Assembly: GCA_012510335.1 (NCBI GenBank)
Contig: JAAZIF010000183.1
Coordinates: 1 to 11,122, forward strand
Source: Methanomicrobiales archaeon
GTDB lineage: Archaea; Halobacteriota; Methanomicrobia; Methanomicrobiales; Methanoculleaceae
Length of the DNA stretch: 11,122 nt
Direction: 5' to 3'
Made by a program: the position numbers and the translations under genes. Shown one piece after another: positions 5,292 to 11,122 of the stretch (position 1 is the stretch's first letter; each line of letters starts with the position of its first letter). Under the pieces are notes generated by a model that saw only the letters and a program-made list of their open reading frames with translations, was not told the DNA's origin and did not search any database.

Positions 5292-6223
5292 CCTTCCAGC
5301 CTCTCGAGGGTCGCGGCCACGAGCATGGGGAGGCTGATCGTCGCATCCCCATACACAGTCACCGCCCGGGCCTCCCCGGTGAGTTTGCCCCACGATCGGG
5401 CCTCATCGAGCGTCGCACCCGAGAGACCGCCGAGATCCGGCCGGTCACCGGTGAGCTGCACCGCGTAGTCAAACCCGCTCTCGGTCATCAACTTGCTCTG
5501 CAGTATGTAGTTCTTCGGGACACCCCCGCCCACGAAGAGAGCCCCGGCGCGTTCGGCCTCAAAACACCGATCCAGGAGATCGTGCATGTCATCAAAGGCG
5601 CTTACGACGACCCTGTTCATCTGTGAAAACATCCAGTACTGAAGCCCTATCATCGAGTCCTGGATGGCCGGGCAGTATATCGGCACCCCGGCCTTCGCCG
5701 CCCCGGCAAGGATCCCGGCATCAAGCCTCTCTCCAACCCGGCTGAGGAGCTCGGATATCGAGACCGTCGAGCCCTCCGGGAGCGACGAGAAGACGTCCTG
5801 CATGAACTCCTCAAACCTGATGAACGCCTCGTTCGGGAGGAATATATCGTAGATCCGGTTGACCCCCTCCTCGCAGAGTTCGGCATCAGAGAGGTCAGAC
5901 GTCCCGTGGTAGTGGTGGCAGCCGATCGCCTCGATGATATCGTGGGTGAGGTTTGCCCCTGTCGATACCAGAATATCGATATGCCCCCGCCCGATGAGAT
6001 CAGTCACGATCCCCCCCATCCCACCGGGCACCATGGCGCCCGAGAGGCCGAAGAACTTCAGCACCTCCTCGTCGCGGAGCATCCGCTCGTAGATGTTGAC
6101 CGCCTGCCACAGGGATCCCCCGTTATAGGCTCCTGCTTTCCCGAGTTCGTCGACGAGTTCGCCGACCGTCATGCCGGGGCGCACCCGTGCCTGTTGTACC
6201 GCATCCCCATACTCAAAAGCCAT
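5288..6223 (-). CDS. dys: Deoxyhypusine synthase (DHS family)
   Basis: DHS makes the deoxyhypusine precursor on translation factor aIF5A by transferring an aminobutyl group (or a related group from agmatine) to a lysine. The 311-residue protein shows the NAD-site stretch DILVSTGANLTHDIIEAIG (83-101) and the glycine-rich loop VGGGVPKNYILQ (231-242). Near the end is the catalytic-lysine motif SWGK, with W278 and K280 matching human W327 and K329, then YGDATISLPMLVAA (291-304). The residue matching human H288, which contacts the polyamine, is N238. This PKN-type loop with a GGLSGAT stretch is like haloarchaeal DHS. The start ATG at 6223 has only a weak GGTG about 10 nt upstream; a later start at M18 is less likely. 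It is the first gene of a pair with pyrF. The family is certain; the amine donor is open. Confidence 0.93.
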   Translation of the reverse strand: MAFEYGDAVQQARVRPGMTVGELVDELGKAGAYNGGSLWQAVNIYERMLRDEEVLKFFGLSGAMVPGGMGGIVTDLIGRGHIDILVSTGANLTHDIIEAIGCHHYHGTSDLSDAELCEEGVNRIYDIFLPNEAFIRFEEFMQDVFSSLPEGSTVSISELLSRVGERLDAGILAGAAKAGVPIYCPAIQDSMIGLQYWMFSQMNRVVVSAFDDMHDLLDRCFEAERAGALFVGGGVPKNYILQSKLMTESGFDYAVQLTGDRPDLGGLSGATLDEARSWGKLTGEARAVTVYGDATISLPMLVAATLERLEG

Positions 6224-6424
6224 GATTGTGTAACACCAGTCTCCAGCAGGTATTCGCGTTCATGCACAATAACACCTTGTCCTGCCTTAATGCCGCCCGC
6301 GCAAAGGCCGGCGGATCACCCCGGGGTTAAGGTGAAAAACCCCTGGTGCAGGATCTCTCTGAAAAATTCCCGGACTCTGATGAGATCCCGGCATGGAAAA
6401 ACCCCTATCGAAAAAATATTTTTT

Positions 6425-6780
6425 GTGGGAGCCCGAGGGGGGGTTCCCACCGCCAGACAGGGGATGACTAGCTTTCCGACACGGGATGATCCCACTCGTC
6501 CCGCCGTGTCGGAGTAGTCCGGTCCAAAGACCGGACCATCTCTCGTATGGGTGGGTCTCCGGGCTGGAGAGCAGGAGACCGTTCGGAGTGTGCATTCCGG
6601 GCCTCTGCCCCCTTTCCGCGCCCACCCGACTGTGAATCTGTACGACCGCTGCATGAACCCCGTTTACCGGGGCCGGCACCGTCGCGGAAGGACTGGCACA
6701 TGGCACGTACCTTCGTTGCTGATGGTCAGCACGGGATCACCAAGGATACGTTAACGTCTGGATGTTATAAAACTTTTTTT
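6425..6780 (+). ncRNA. Candidate structured RNA: array of at least seven hairpins
   Basis: Hairpins in order: 6425-6434/6441-6450 (10 bp); 6475-6484/6504-6513 (10 bp) with an inner 6485-6489/6496-6500; 6517-6524/6529-6536 (8 bp, CAAA loop); 6554-6560/6574-6580 (7 bp); 6599-6602/6607-6610; 6658-6662/6668-6672; and 6718-6722/6726-6730. A T7 run ends the block at 6774-6780. The first two stems contain a G-U pair when read on the plus strand, which becomes a C-A mismatch on the minus strand, so plus is favoured. An A6-T-A-T6 tract (6411-6424) precedes it and could be a promoter, but its spacing would place the start inside the first hairpin. On the minus strand a TATA-like element (6772-6765) and a hairpin with a T-tract at the far end also exist, so the strand is not settled. 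Confidence 0.33.
6765..6772 (-). promoter_or_regulatory. TATA-like element facing into the hairpin block
   Basis: The minus strand reads TTTTATAA, preceded by an A-rich tract. It predicts a start near 6742 and would transcribe the hairpin block leftwards. It competes with the plus-strand reading, in which the same bases lie just before the T7 run. Confidence 0.3.
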
Positions 6781-6933
6781 GTAAAGTCTATTTACTTAAC
6801 AGGAAGCTGAAACTCAACGCCCCGCTATCCGGCGCCCCACCATGATAAAACCCCGGGAAAAATAGCACAATTATGGCCTGAAAGAAGGATCTGACCTGAA
6901 ATATCAGCTTCCGGTGGCCGGCCCATCCACGGC

Positions 6934-8175
6934 TCAACCAGAGAACGCCTGCTGCCATACAGGGGTTCCGCGCACAAGCGGCCGCGCGAGATGCCGGCGA
7001 GCGCTCGCGGGCACCTCGTACCACCCGGGGCTGATCAGGCGCCTGAACCTCTCGATCTCTGGATCTCTGGCCCGGGCACTGCAGATCCTGCATTTGTAGC
7101 CCTTCGCGGTTCCGGCGCTTGTCATCCGCTTTCTGCAGGCAGGGCAGACCGGGGGGCGGGTGCGGACCGCATCGGCGAGGCGAAAGACCGCGAGCTTCTC
7201 GAGGTTGAGGCTCTCCCCCTTGTAGCTACCTGCCGCGGCTACCCTGTCACCCGGTATGAGGGCCCGCACGATATCCCGGAACCCCTTCGTCGGTTCGTAG
7301 GCCATACAGCGGACGCTCGTCCCATCGCCGGAGAGGATGAGTGAGACGTGGCCGCCGGGGCCGGTGACAGGCATTCTCTCGACCACCCCCCGCACCATGT
7401 ACGACCGCCCCTCCCTGAGCACCCCTATCACCCCCGGCACCAGGTGGGCATCAGTCCCCTGGTTCGTGGTGTATACCTGTTCGCAGGCCGGCTCCTCGGA
7501 GTGGACGTAAGACCGCGCCTCCCGGACCCACGCCGGACTCTCTCCCCTGATGCCGAAGAGGACCGGGTCAGGTGTATGGGGCACACCGACCACGATATCG
7601 TTCTCCTGGTCCACCGTGTCCCATGTGTGGGGCCAGGTCATCTCCTCGGCGCGAAAGAGACTCTCGCGGTCCACAACCCGGGGGGTGCCCCAGTTCTCGC
7701 GCTTCCGGTAGACGAGCACCTCGTATGTCCGGTCAAAAAGATCGCTTGCAATCGCCGCTGTTGCACCGATGAGCCCCCTCCGGTTCTTGTAGCCCCGGTA
7801 GCAGGCTTCGACTGGCTCAAGCACCGCGCAGGCCTCTTCGAGAGAGCAGAAATCCCGGAGCGCCGCGTAGTAAAAGTCTGGCGGCGGCCTGACGGGTGAC
7901 GCCACAACACCCGGGTTCGTCCCGGCGGCGTCAAACTCGGCGAGTTCTTCCACGCACGCGCAGGCAATGGCAAACGCCGCATCGACATCCCCTTCAGCCT
8001 CAATGCAGACGGCCGCGTTCCCCCGGGTCTTATGGATAACATTCGGGTTCAGCCGGACCAGGCGGGCGTCAGCGACACGTATGCCTGCATGCGCGAGCCT
8101 CCGTGCCAGGACCGCCCCGATATAGGTTGTACACATCCCGGTAGGGGAATCCGTGTCATCGATCCCGATCCACAT
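6934..8175 (-). CDS. tiaS: tRNA(Ile2) 2-agmatinylcytidine synthetase TiaS
   Basis: TiaS attaches agmatine to C34 of tRNA-Ile2 using ATP, so that the CAU anticodon reads AUA instead of AUG; it is essential in archaea that use this tRNA. The 413-residue protein has the full domain order: the N-terminal kinase-like domain with the IDDTDSPTGMCTT motif (5-17) and NPNVIHKTRGNAAV (43-56), the central domain with CYRGYKNRRGLIGATAA (125-141), an OB-fold at about 258-335 (YMVRGVVERMP, GDRVAAAGSYKG), and a C-terminal zinc ribbon with C344, C347, C362 and C365. Length is typical. The ATG at 8175 follows closely on TATA-like elements in the 48-bp divergent spacer; GGGG 2 nt upstream is a poor ribosome site, so a nearly leaderless mRNA is likely. 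It is divergent from the COG1395 regulator. Confidence 0.95.
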   Translation of the reverse strand: MWIGIDDTDSPTGMCTTYIGAVLARRLAHAGIRVADARLVRLNPNVIHKTRGNAAVCIEAEGDVDAAFAIACACVEELAEFDAAGTNPGVVASPVRPPPDFYYAALRDFCSLEEACAVLEPVEACYRGYKNRRGLIGATAAIASDLFDRTYEVLVYRKRENWGTPRVVDRESLFRAEEMTWPHTWDTVDQENDIVVGVPHTPDPVLFGIRGESPAWVREARSYVHSEEPACEQVYTTNQGTDAHLVPGVIGVLREGRSYMVRGVVERMPVTGPGGHVSLILSGDGTSVRCMAYEPTKGFRDIVRALIPGDRVAAAGSYKGESLNLEKLAVFRLADAVRTRPPVCPACRKRMTSAGTAKGYKCRICSARARDPEIERFRRLISPGWYEVPASARRHLARPLVRGTPVWQQAFSG

Positions 8176-8185
8176 AACCCCATAG

Positions 8186-8193
8186 TTTATATC
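8186..8193 (+). promoter_or_regulatory. TATA box of the COG1395 regulator gene
   Basis: TTTATATC is centred about 34 nt before the ATG at 8224, predicting a leader of about 8 nt. It shares the 48-bp spacer with the tiaS promoter. Confidence 0.55.
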
Positions 8194-8203
8194 GTTCTCC
8201 GCC

Positions 8204-8210
8204 TATATCG
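8204..8210 (-). promoter_or_regulatory. Probable TATA element of tiaS, one of two TATATCG repeats
   Basis: The minus strand reads CGATATA here, centred about 31 nt before the tiaS start. The same 7-mer (plus strand TATATCG) is repeated at 8188-8194, 16 bp away, inside the plus-strand TATA box. The duplicated element could tie the two divergent promoters together. Confidence 0.4.
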
Positions 8211-8223
8211 ATTCTTACGGGAT

Positions 8224-9138
8224 ATGCCGCAGGATCGCCTACCCCAGATGGTCATCAGCATCATGCTTCTCGCAGACTTCGATGTCTCGGAGCGGTGTAA
8301 CATCCGTCCACGGAGTTTTGATCTCATCGTGAAGAAAGGCGACACACTCGTCATCATCAAGGTCGCCTCCCACATCGACAGCGTGAGCGCCGATATCGCG
8401 TGGGATCTCGACCTGATCGCCCGGTACCTCGACGCCACCCCCCTCATAGTGGGAGAGCGGGCACGCGATGCAGAACTTGAGCGGGGGGTCGTATACATAC
8501 GCTACGGACTCTTCGCAATCAGCCCGGAGACGCTCTTCGACTACTTCGTGGAAGGTCTCGCACCGCTGGTCTATGCATCCCCCGGTGGCCTATACGTAAA
8601 GATCAAAGGCGGCCTCCTCCGCGAGGTGCGGGTGACCTCCCGGATGTCACTTGGAGATCTGGCATCGGAGCTAGGGGTCTCCCGGCGGACCATCAGCAAG
8701 TACGAGAGCGGGATGGGCACCACGCTGGATGTCGCGATCAGGCTTGAGGAGCTCTTCTCTGCCCAGCTCATCGAGGCGATCGAACTCCTGGGCTACCATT
8801 GCCCCGGGCCCAGAGAGCCTGCAGAATCTGCAACCGGGGAGATCCTCACCGATCTCGAGCGCATGGGCATGGAGATACACGCTATGCGGCAGGCTCCGTT
8901 CCAGGTGCTGGCACTCTTCGATCAGCATACGATCCTGACGGCATACGGGACATCCCAGAAGGTCGTAAAGCGCGCTTCCCTCATAGGCAGCATCTCCCAG
9001 ATAACGAGGACGCTTGCGATGTGCGTCGCCACAGATTACAAAAAACAGAAAAAGATAGGCAAAACACTCCTCATCGGCGAGGAACACCTCCACACCCTCA
9101 AAGATGGTTCTGAACTCATCGATATGATGAACGGGTGA
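8224..9138 (+). CDS. COG1395-type archaeal transcriptional regulator (XRE-like HTH)
   Basis: The 304-residue protein matches the archaeal family of putative HTH transcriptional regulators (COG1395). Residues about 1-110 form an alpha/beta domain (RPRSFDLIVKKGDTLVIIKV at 28-47, then IDSVSADIAWDLDLIARYL) that resembles a restriction-endonuclease-like fold but shows IxK where an active nuclease would have ExK. The HTH spans about 141-178: MSLGDLASELGVSRRTISKYES has the helix-turn-helix spacing of XRE/Cro regulators. The C-terminal half ends with KQKKIGKTLLIGEEHLHTLKD. I chose the ATG at 8224 because upstream codons overlap the divergent tiaS gene and its promoter, and the family begins near here. 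Target genes are unknown; the location suggests it may act on its own spacer with tiaS or on the thermosome gene that follows 57 bp later. Confidence 0.87.
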   Translation: MPQDRLPQMVISIMLLADFDVSERCNIRPRSFDLIVKKGDTLVIIKVASHIDSVSADIAWDLDLIARYLDATPLIVGERARDAELERGVVYIRYGLFAISPETLFDYFVEGLAPLVYASPGGLYVKIKGGLLREVRVTSRMSLGDLASELGVSRRTISKYESGMGTTLDVAIRLEELFSAQLIEAIELLGYHCPGPREPAESATGEILTDLERMGMEIHAMRQAPFQVLALFDQHTILTAYGTSQKVVKRASLIGSISQITRTLAMCVATDYKKQKKIGKTLLIGEEHLHTLKDGSELIDMMNG

Positions 9139-9143
9139 AAATG

Positions 9144-9151
9144 TTTATATA
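9144..9151 (+). promoter_or_regulatory. TATA box of the thermosome gene
   Basis: TTTATATA, preceded by the A-rich GTGAAAATG (a BRE-like context), is the best TATA match in the window. It starts 6 bp after the stop of the regulator gene and predicts a transcript start near 9174, leaving a leader of about 22 nt. Confidence 0.8.
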
Positions 9152-9186
9152 GAACTACAAACCTACCTTTCTATCGCTTAACAACG

Positions 9187-9191
9187 GTGAT
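9187..9191 (+). promoter_or_regulatory. Ribosome binding site of the thermosome gene
   Basis: GGTGAT, with its first G at 9186, is complementary to the archaeal 16S 3' end and sits 4 nt before the ATG at 9196. It decides between that ATG and the in-frame GTG at 9187, which lies inside this site. Confidence 0.65.
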
Positions 9192-9195
9192 ACCT

Positions 9196-10863
9196 ATGTC
9201 TAGCCTTGGAGGACAACCAATCCTTATTCTGAAAGAGGGTAGCCAGCGTACCCGCGGCCGTGACGCACAGTCAGGCAACATTGCTGCCGCAAAGGCCGTA
9301 GCAAGTGCTGTACGGACAACACTCGGCCCCAGGGGCATGGATAAGATGCTCGTCGATACCATCGGTGATGTCGTCATTACGAATGACGGCGTGACCATCT
9401 TGAAGGAGATGGATATCGAGCACCCCGCTGCGAAGATGATGGTCGAGATCGCAAAGACCCAGGACGATGAGGTCGGTGACGGCACCACGACCGCGGTGGT
9501 CATTGCAGGCGAACTCCTGAAGCGTTCCGAGGATCTCCTCGACCAGGATGTACACCCAACGGTCATCGCCCACGGCTACCGCATGGCAGCCGATAAGGCG
9601 CAGAGCATCCTCGGCGAGATCGCCATAGATGTCAGTCCTGAGGATGCGGAGACGCTTAAGAAGATCGCCGACACCGCTATGACCGGCAAGGGCGTCGAGT
9701 CTGCAAAGGAGAAACTCACCGATCTCGTCGTCAGGGCGATAACAATGGTTGCCGAAGAAGATGGCACCGTCGATATCGATTTCGTGAAGGTCGAGAAGAA
9801 GGTGGGCGGATCCATCGAGGACTCCGAGATCATCGAGGGCATGATCATCGATAAGGAGCGTGTGCATCCTGCCATGCCCCGCGTTGTCAAGGATGCGAAG
9901 ATCCTGCTCCTGAACGCCGCCGTCGAGTTCAAGAAGACCGAGGTCGATGCCGAGATCAGCATAACAAGCCCCGATCAGCTCCAGATGTTCCTCGACGAGG
10001 AGGAGCGCATGATCAAGGCCATCGTCGACAAGATCGTCGCAAGCGGCGCAACCGTCCTCTTCTGTCAGAAGGGAATCGACGATATCGCCCAGCACTACCT
10101 CGCAAAAGCCGGCATCTTTGCCGTGCGGCGTGTCAAGAAGAGCGATATGGAGAAACTCGCCCGTGCCACCGGCGCAGCGGTCGTGAGCTCCATCGACGCC
10201 ATCGCAACCGAGGAACTCGGCAAAGCCGGCAACGTCGAGGAGAAGAAGGTCTCCGCCGGCGAGGAGATGATATTCGTCACCGGATGCGAGAACCCGAAGG
10301 CGGTCTCGGTCATCATCCGTGGCGGCACAGAGCACGTCGTCGCTGAGCTCGACCGCGCCATAGAGGACGCCCTGCGGGTCGTCAGCGTTGCCCTTGAGGA
10401 CCAGAAGTTCGTCGCCGGCGGCGGTGCGCCCGAGATCGAACTCTCGCTCCGTCTCCGCGAGTACGCCGCAACCGTCGGTGGACGCGCCCAGCTCGCCATA
10501 GAGGCGTTTGCAAACGCTCTTGAGATCATACCGAGGACTCTTGCGGAGAACGCAGGCCTCGACCCGATCGATATGCTCGTCGCCCTCCGCGCAGCACACG
10601 AGAAAGGTGGCGAGAGCGGGAAGTACATGGGACTTGATGTCTTCAACGCCGTATCCGGGAATATGCTCGATGCAGGCGTCATCGAGCCCCTGCGGGTGAA
10701 GACCCAGGCGGTCTCAAGCGCCGCCGAGGCCGCGGTCATGATCCTCAGGATCGACGATGTCATCGCTGCATCCAGGTCTGCCGGCCCCTCTCCTGAGGAG
10801 ATGGCTGCCATGGGCGGTGGCATGGGTGGCATGGGCGGCATGGGCGGCATGCCCCCGATGTAA
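9196..10863 (+). CDS. ths: Thermosome subunit (group II chaperonin)
   Basis: This is a 555-residue group II chaperonin subunit, which assembles into a double-ring ATP-driven protein-folding chamber in the archaeal cytosol. Hallmark stretches are GSQRTRGRDAQ near the N-terminus, TTLGPRGMDKML (41-52), ITNDGVTIL (61-69), GDGTTTAVV (94-102) with the catalytic aspartate in GDGTT, and the nucleotide-site GGGAPE (408-413). The C-terminus is the usual flexible glycine/methionine tail of GGM repeats ending in PPM. The ATG at 9196 is preferred over the in-frame GTG at 9187 because GGTGAT provides a ribosome site that contains the GTG. It is transcribed from its own TATA box and ends with a strong hairpin/T-tract, so it is a single-gene unit. 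A long antisense frame inside it is a shadow. Other subunit paralogues may exist elsewhere in the genome. Confidence 0.98.
   Translation: MSSLGGQPILILKEGSQRTRGRDAQSGNIAAAKAVASAVRTTLGPRGMDKMLVDTIGDVVITNDGVTILKEMDIEHPAAKMMVEIAKTQDDEVGDGTTTAVVIAGELLKRSEDLLDQDVHPTVIAHGYRMAADKAQSILGEIAIDVSPEDAETLKKIADTAMTGKGVESAKEKLTDLVVRAITMVAEEDGTVDIDFVKVEKKVGGSIEDSEIIEGMIIDKERVHPAMPRVVKDAKILLLNAAVEFKKTEVDAEISITSPDQLQMFLDEEERMIKAIVDKIVASGATVLFCQKGIDDIAQHYLAKAGIFAVRRVKKSDMEKLARATGAAVVSSIDAIATEELGKAGNVEEKKVSAGEEMIFVTGCENPKAVSVIIRGGTEHVVAELDRAIEDALRVVSVALEDQKFVAGGGAPEIELSLRLREYAATVGGRAQLAIEAFANALEIIPRTLAENAGLDPIDMLVALRAAHEKGGESGKYMGLDVFNAVSGNMLDAGVIEPLRVKTQAVSSAAEAAVMILRIDDVIAASRSAGPSPEEMAAMGGGMGGMGGMGGMPPM
10810..10851 (+). 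repeat. Short tandem GGM-coding repeat in the thermosome tail
   Basis: A 9-nt unit coding for Gly-Gly-Met (ATG GGC GGC with small variations) is repeated about four times at the end of the chaperonin gene. Such tails project into the chaperonin cavity and vary in repeat number between strains by slippage. Confidence 0.8.
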
Positions 10864-10893
10864 GATCACCGTACCGCGTCATCACAATACGGC

Positions 10894-10929
10894 CCGGAAC
10901 CGATCCGGTTCCGGCATTCCCCTTTTTTT
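10894..10929 (+). terminator. Intrinsic-type terminator of the thermosome gene
   Basis: CCGGAACCG (10894-10902) and CGGTTCCGG (10906-10914) form a perfect 9-bp stem with a 3-nt loop. A T7 run follows at 10923-10929. It lies 30 bp after the stop codon of the thermosome gene. Confidence 0.85.
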
Positions 10930-10953
10930 AATCCCGAGAAACTCGCTCAATAA

Positions 10954-11093
10954 CTGGATAAGTATCGCCTGGACGAGCTCCAGCTCAAGGGCGAGATAGG
11001 AGAGGCGCGCTGGTGAGAGCGAAGATATACCTGGAAGGTGGGGGCAGTTCCCATTATGCCCCGAAAACCTGGTTGGCCGGCGGCCTCTCCTGA
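10954..11093 (+). pseudogene. Possible remnant of an ATPase/TOPRIM-like gene pair
   Basis: After an in-frame TAA at 10951-10953 a 20-codon frame ends at the TGA at 11014-11016 and reads like a protein C-terminus (DELQLKGEIGEARW). It overlaps by 4 nt (GTGA) a second frame starting with GTG at 11013 and reading VRAKIYLEGGG before a stop at 11091-11093. From memory, a K-[IL]-Y-x-EGGG start belongs to a TOPRIM-like family (often labelled DUF4276) that follows an AAA-type ATPase gene with just such an overlap. Both pieces are far too short to be functional, so this would be the surviving junction of a deleted two-gene unit. The evidence is short and the call is tentative. Nothing else in 10930-11122 looks like a gene. 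Confidence 0.2.
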
Positions 11094-11122
11094 GCGGATG
11101 AGCCCTCCGCCGGAACCCCTTA

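Larger units (their letters stand above)
6224..6933. other. 710-bp intergenic region without a convincing protein gene
   Basis: The region separates deoxyhypusine synthase and tiaS, both on the minus strand. Open frames on both strands are shadows with low-complexity R/P/G/S-rich translations and no family resemblance. It contains a repeated 11-mer GAAAAACCCCT (6334-6344 and 6396-6406), a GGATCTC/GAGATCC inverted repeat (6351-6357 with 6382-6388), the hairpin block from 6425 described separately, an AT-rich patch at 6763-6797, and A5 at 6858-6862, which is T5 on the minus strand and may help end the tiaS transcript. No tRNA, SRP or RNase P signature was found. Confidence 0.65.

Noticed and set aside
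5292..5393. N-terminal extension of PyrF
   Set aside because: It runs inside the deoxyhypusine synthase gene and precedes the conserved LILALDL start of the family; the ATGA overlap start is better.
6425..6450. Group II intron domain V (GAGCCC with GGGGTTC in a hairpin)
   Set aside because: The stem is too short, lacks the two-nucleotide bulge and GAAA-type loop, and no intron-encoded reverse transcriptase is nearby.
6316..6706. Minus-strand frames of 77-139 codons in the hairpin region
   Set aside because: They overlap one another in different frames, have no ribosome sites and show no recognisable family; the hairpin structure explains the region better.
6425..6780. SRP RNA, RNase P RNA or a tRNA in the large intergenic gap
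   Set aside because: Conserved elements of these RNAs (GGAGCAGC with GNAR loop, GAGGAAAGTC with ACAGAA, T-arm GGTTCRA with a cloverleaf) are not found on either strand.
9271..10599. A 442-codon open frame antisense to the thermosome gene
   Set aside because: It is a shadow created by codon bias of the real gene: acidic and leucine-rich without family motifs, fully inside a certain chaperonin gene.
11056..11122. A frame starting ATG at 11056 and open to the window edge
   Set aside because: Only 22 codons are visible, proline-rich with no recognised motif, and the nearest purine-rich site is about 14 nt away; it cannot be judged within this window.

Overview
The window looks like the chromosome of a methanogenic euryarchaeon of the Methanomicrobiales, most likely Methanoculleus or a close relative. 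This rests on the high GC content, archaeal TATA boxes and GGTGAT/GGAG-type ribosome sites, and on archaeal gene families: replication protein A with its COG3390 partner, TiaS, deoxyhypusine synthase, the CbiZ cobinamide salvage enzyme, a COG1395 regulator and a group II chaperonin. The genus is inferred from protein resemblance and was not tested by a search.

Layout. The C-terminal half of a PFL-like (DUF711/UPF0210) protein runs in from the left edge (1-665, +). It is convergent with a two-gene minus-strand unit for the single-stranded-DNA-binding machinery: RPA (1603-2829) followed by its associated OB-fold protein (1040-1606), overlapping by 4 nt. A divergent short gene (3101-3295, +) encodes a DUF1858 CxxC redox-disulfide domain behind a strong TATA box. 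It converges, with 7 nt between stop codons, on a second minus-strand pair: a 120-residue stand-alone protein carrying the zinc ribbon and glycyl-radical loop of anaerobic ribonucleotide reductase NrdD (4181-4543), coupled by a 4-nt overlap to CbiZ with a cysteine-rich tail (3303-4184). Next on the minus strand come deoxyhypusine synthase (5288-6223) and PyrF (4656-5291), again overlapping by 4 nt.

A 710-bp gene-free stretch (6224-6933) holds a run of strong hairpins that I read as a candidate structured RNA. Beyond it lie TiaS (6934-8175, -) and, divergently across 48 bp, a COG1395 HTH regulator (8224-9138, +). A thermosome subunit follows (9196-10863, +) with a clear TATA box and a hairpin/T-tract terminator. 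The right edge (10930-11122) has no intact gene but shows two short overlapping reading frames that look like the scar of a deleted gene pair.

Themes. Translation quality is served by TiaS (agmatine on tRNA-Ile2) and deoxyhypusine synthase (aIF5A), nucleotide supply by PyrF and possibly the NrdD-like piece, DNA maintenance by RPA, protein folding by the thermosome, and cobamide salvage by CbiZ. The most unusual item is the detached NrdD-type glycyl-radical domain in an operon with a B12-salvage enzyme. Next are the hairpin-rich intergenic block and a deoxyhypusine synthase whose substrate-site histidine is replaced by asparagine.
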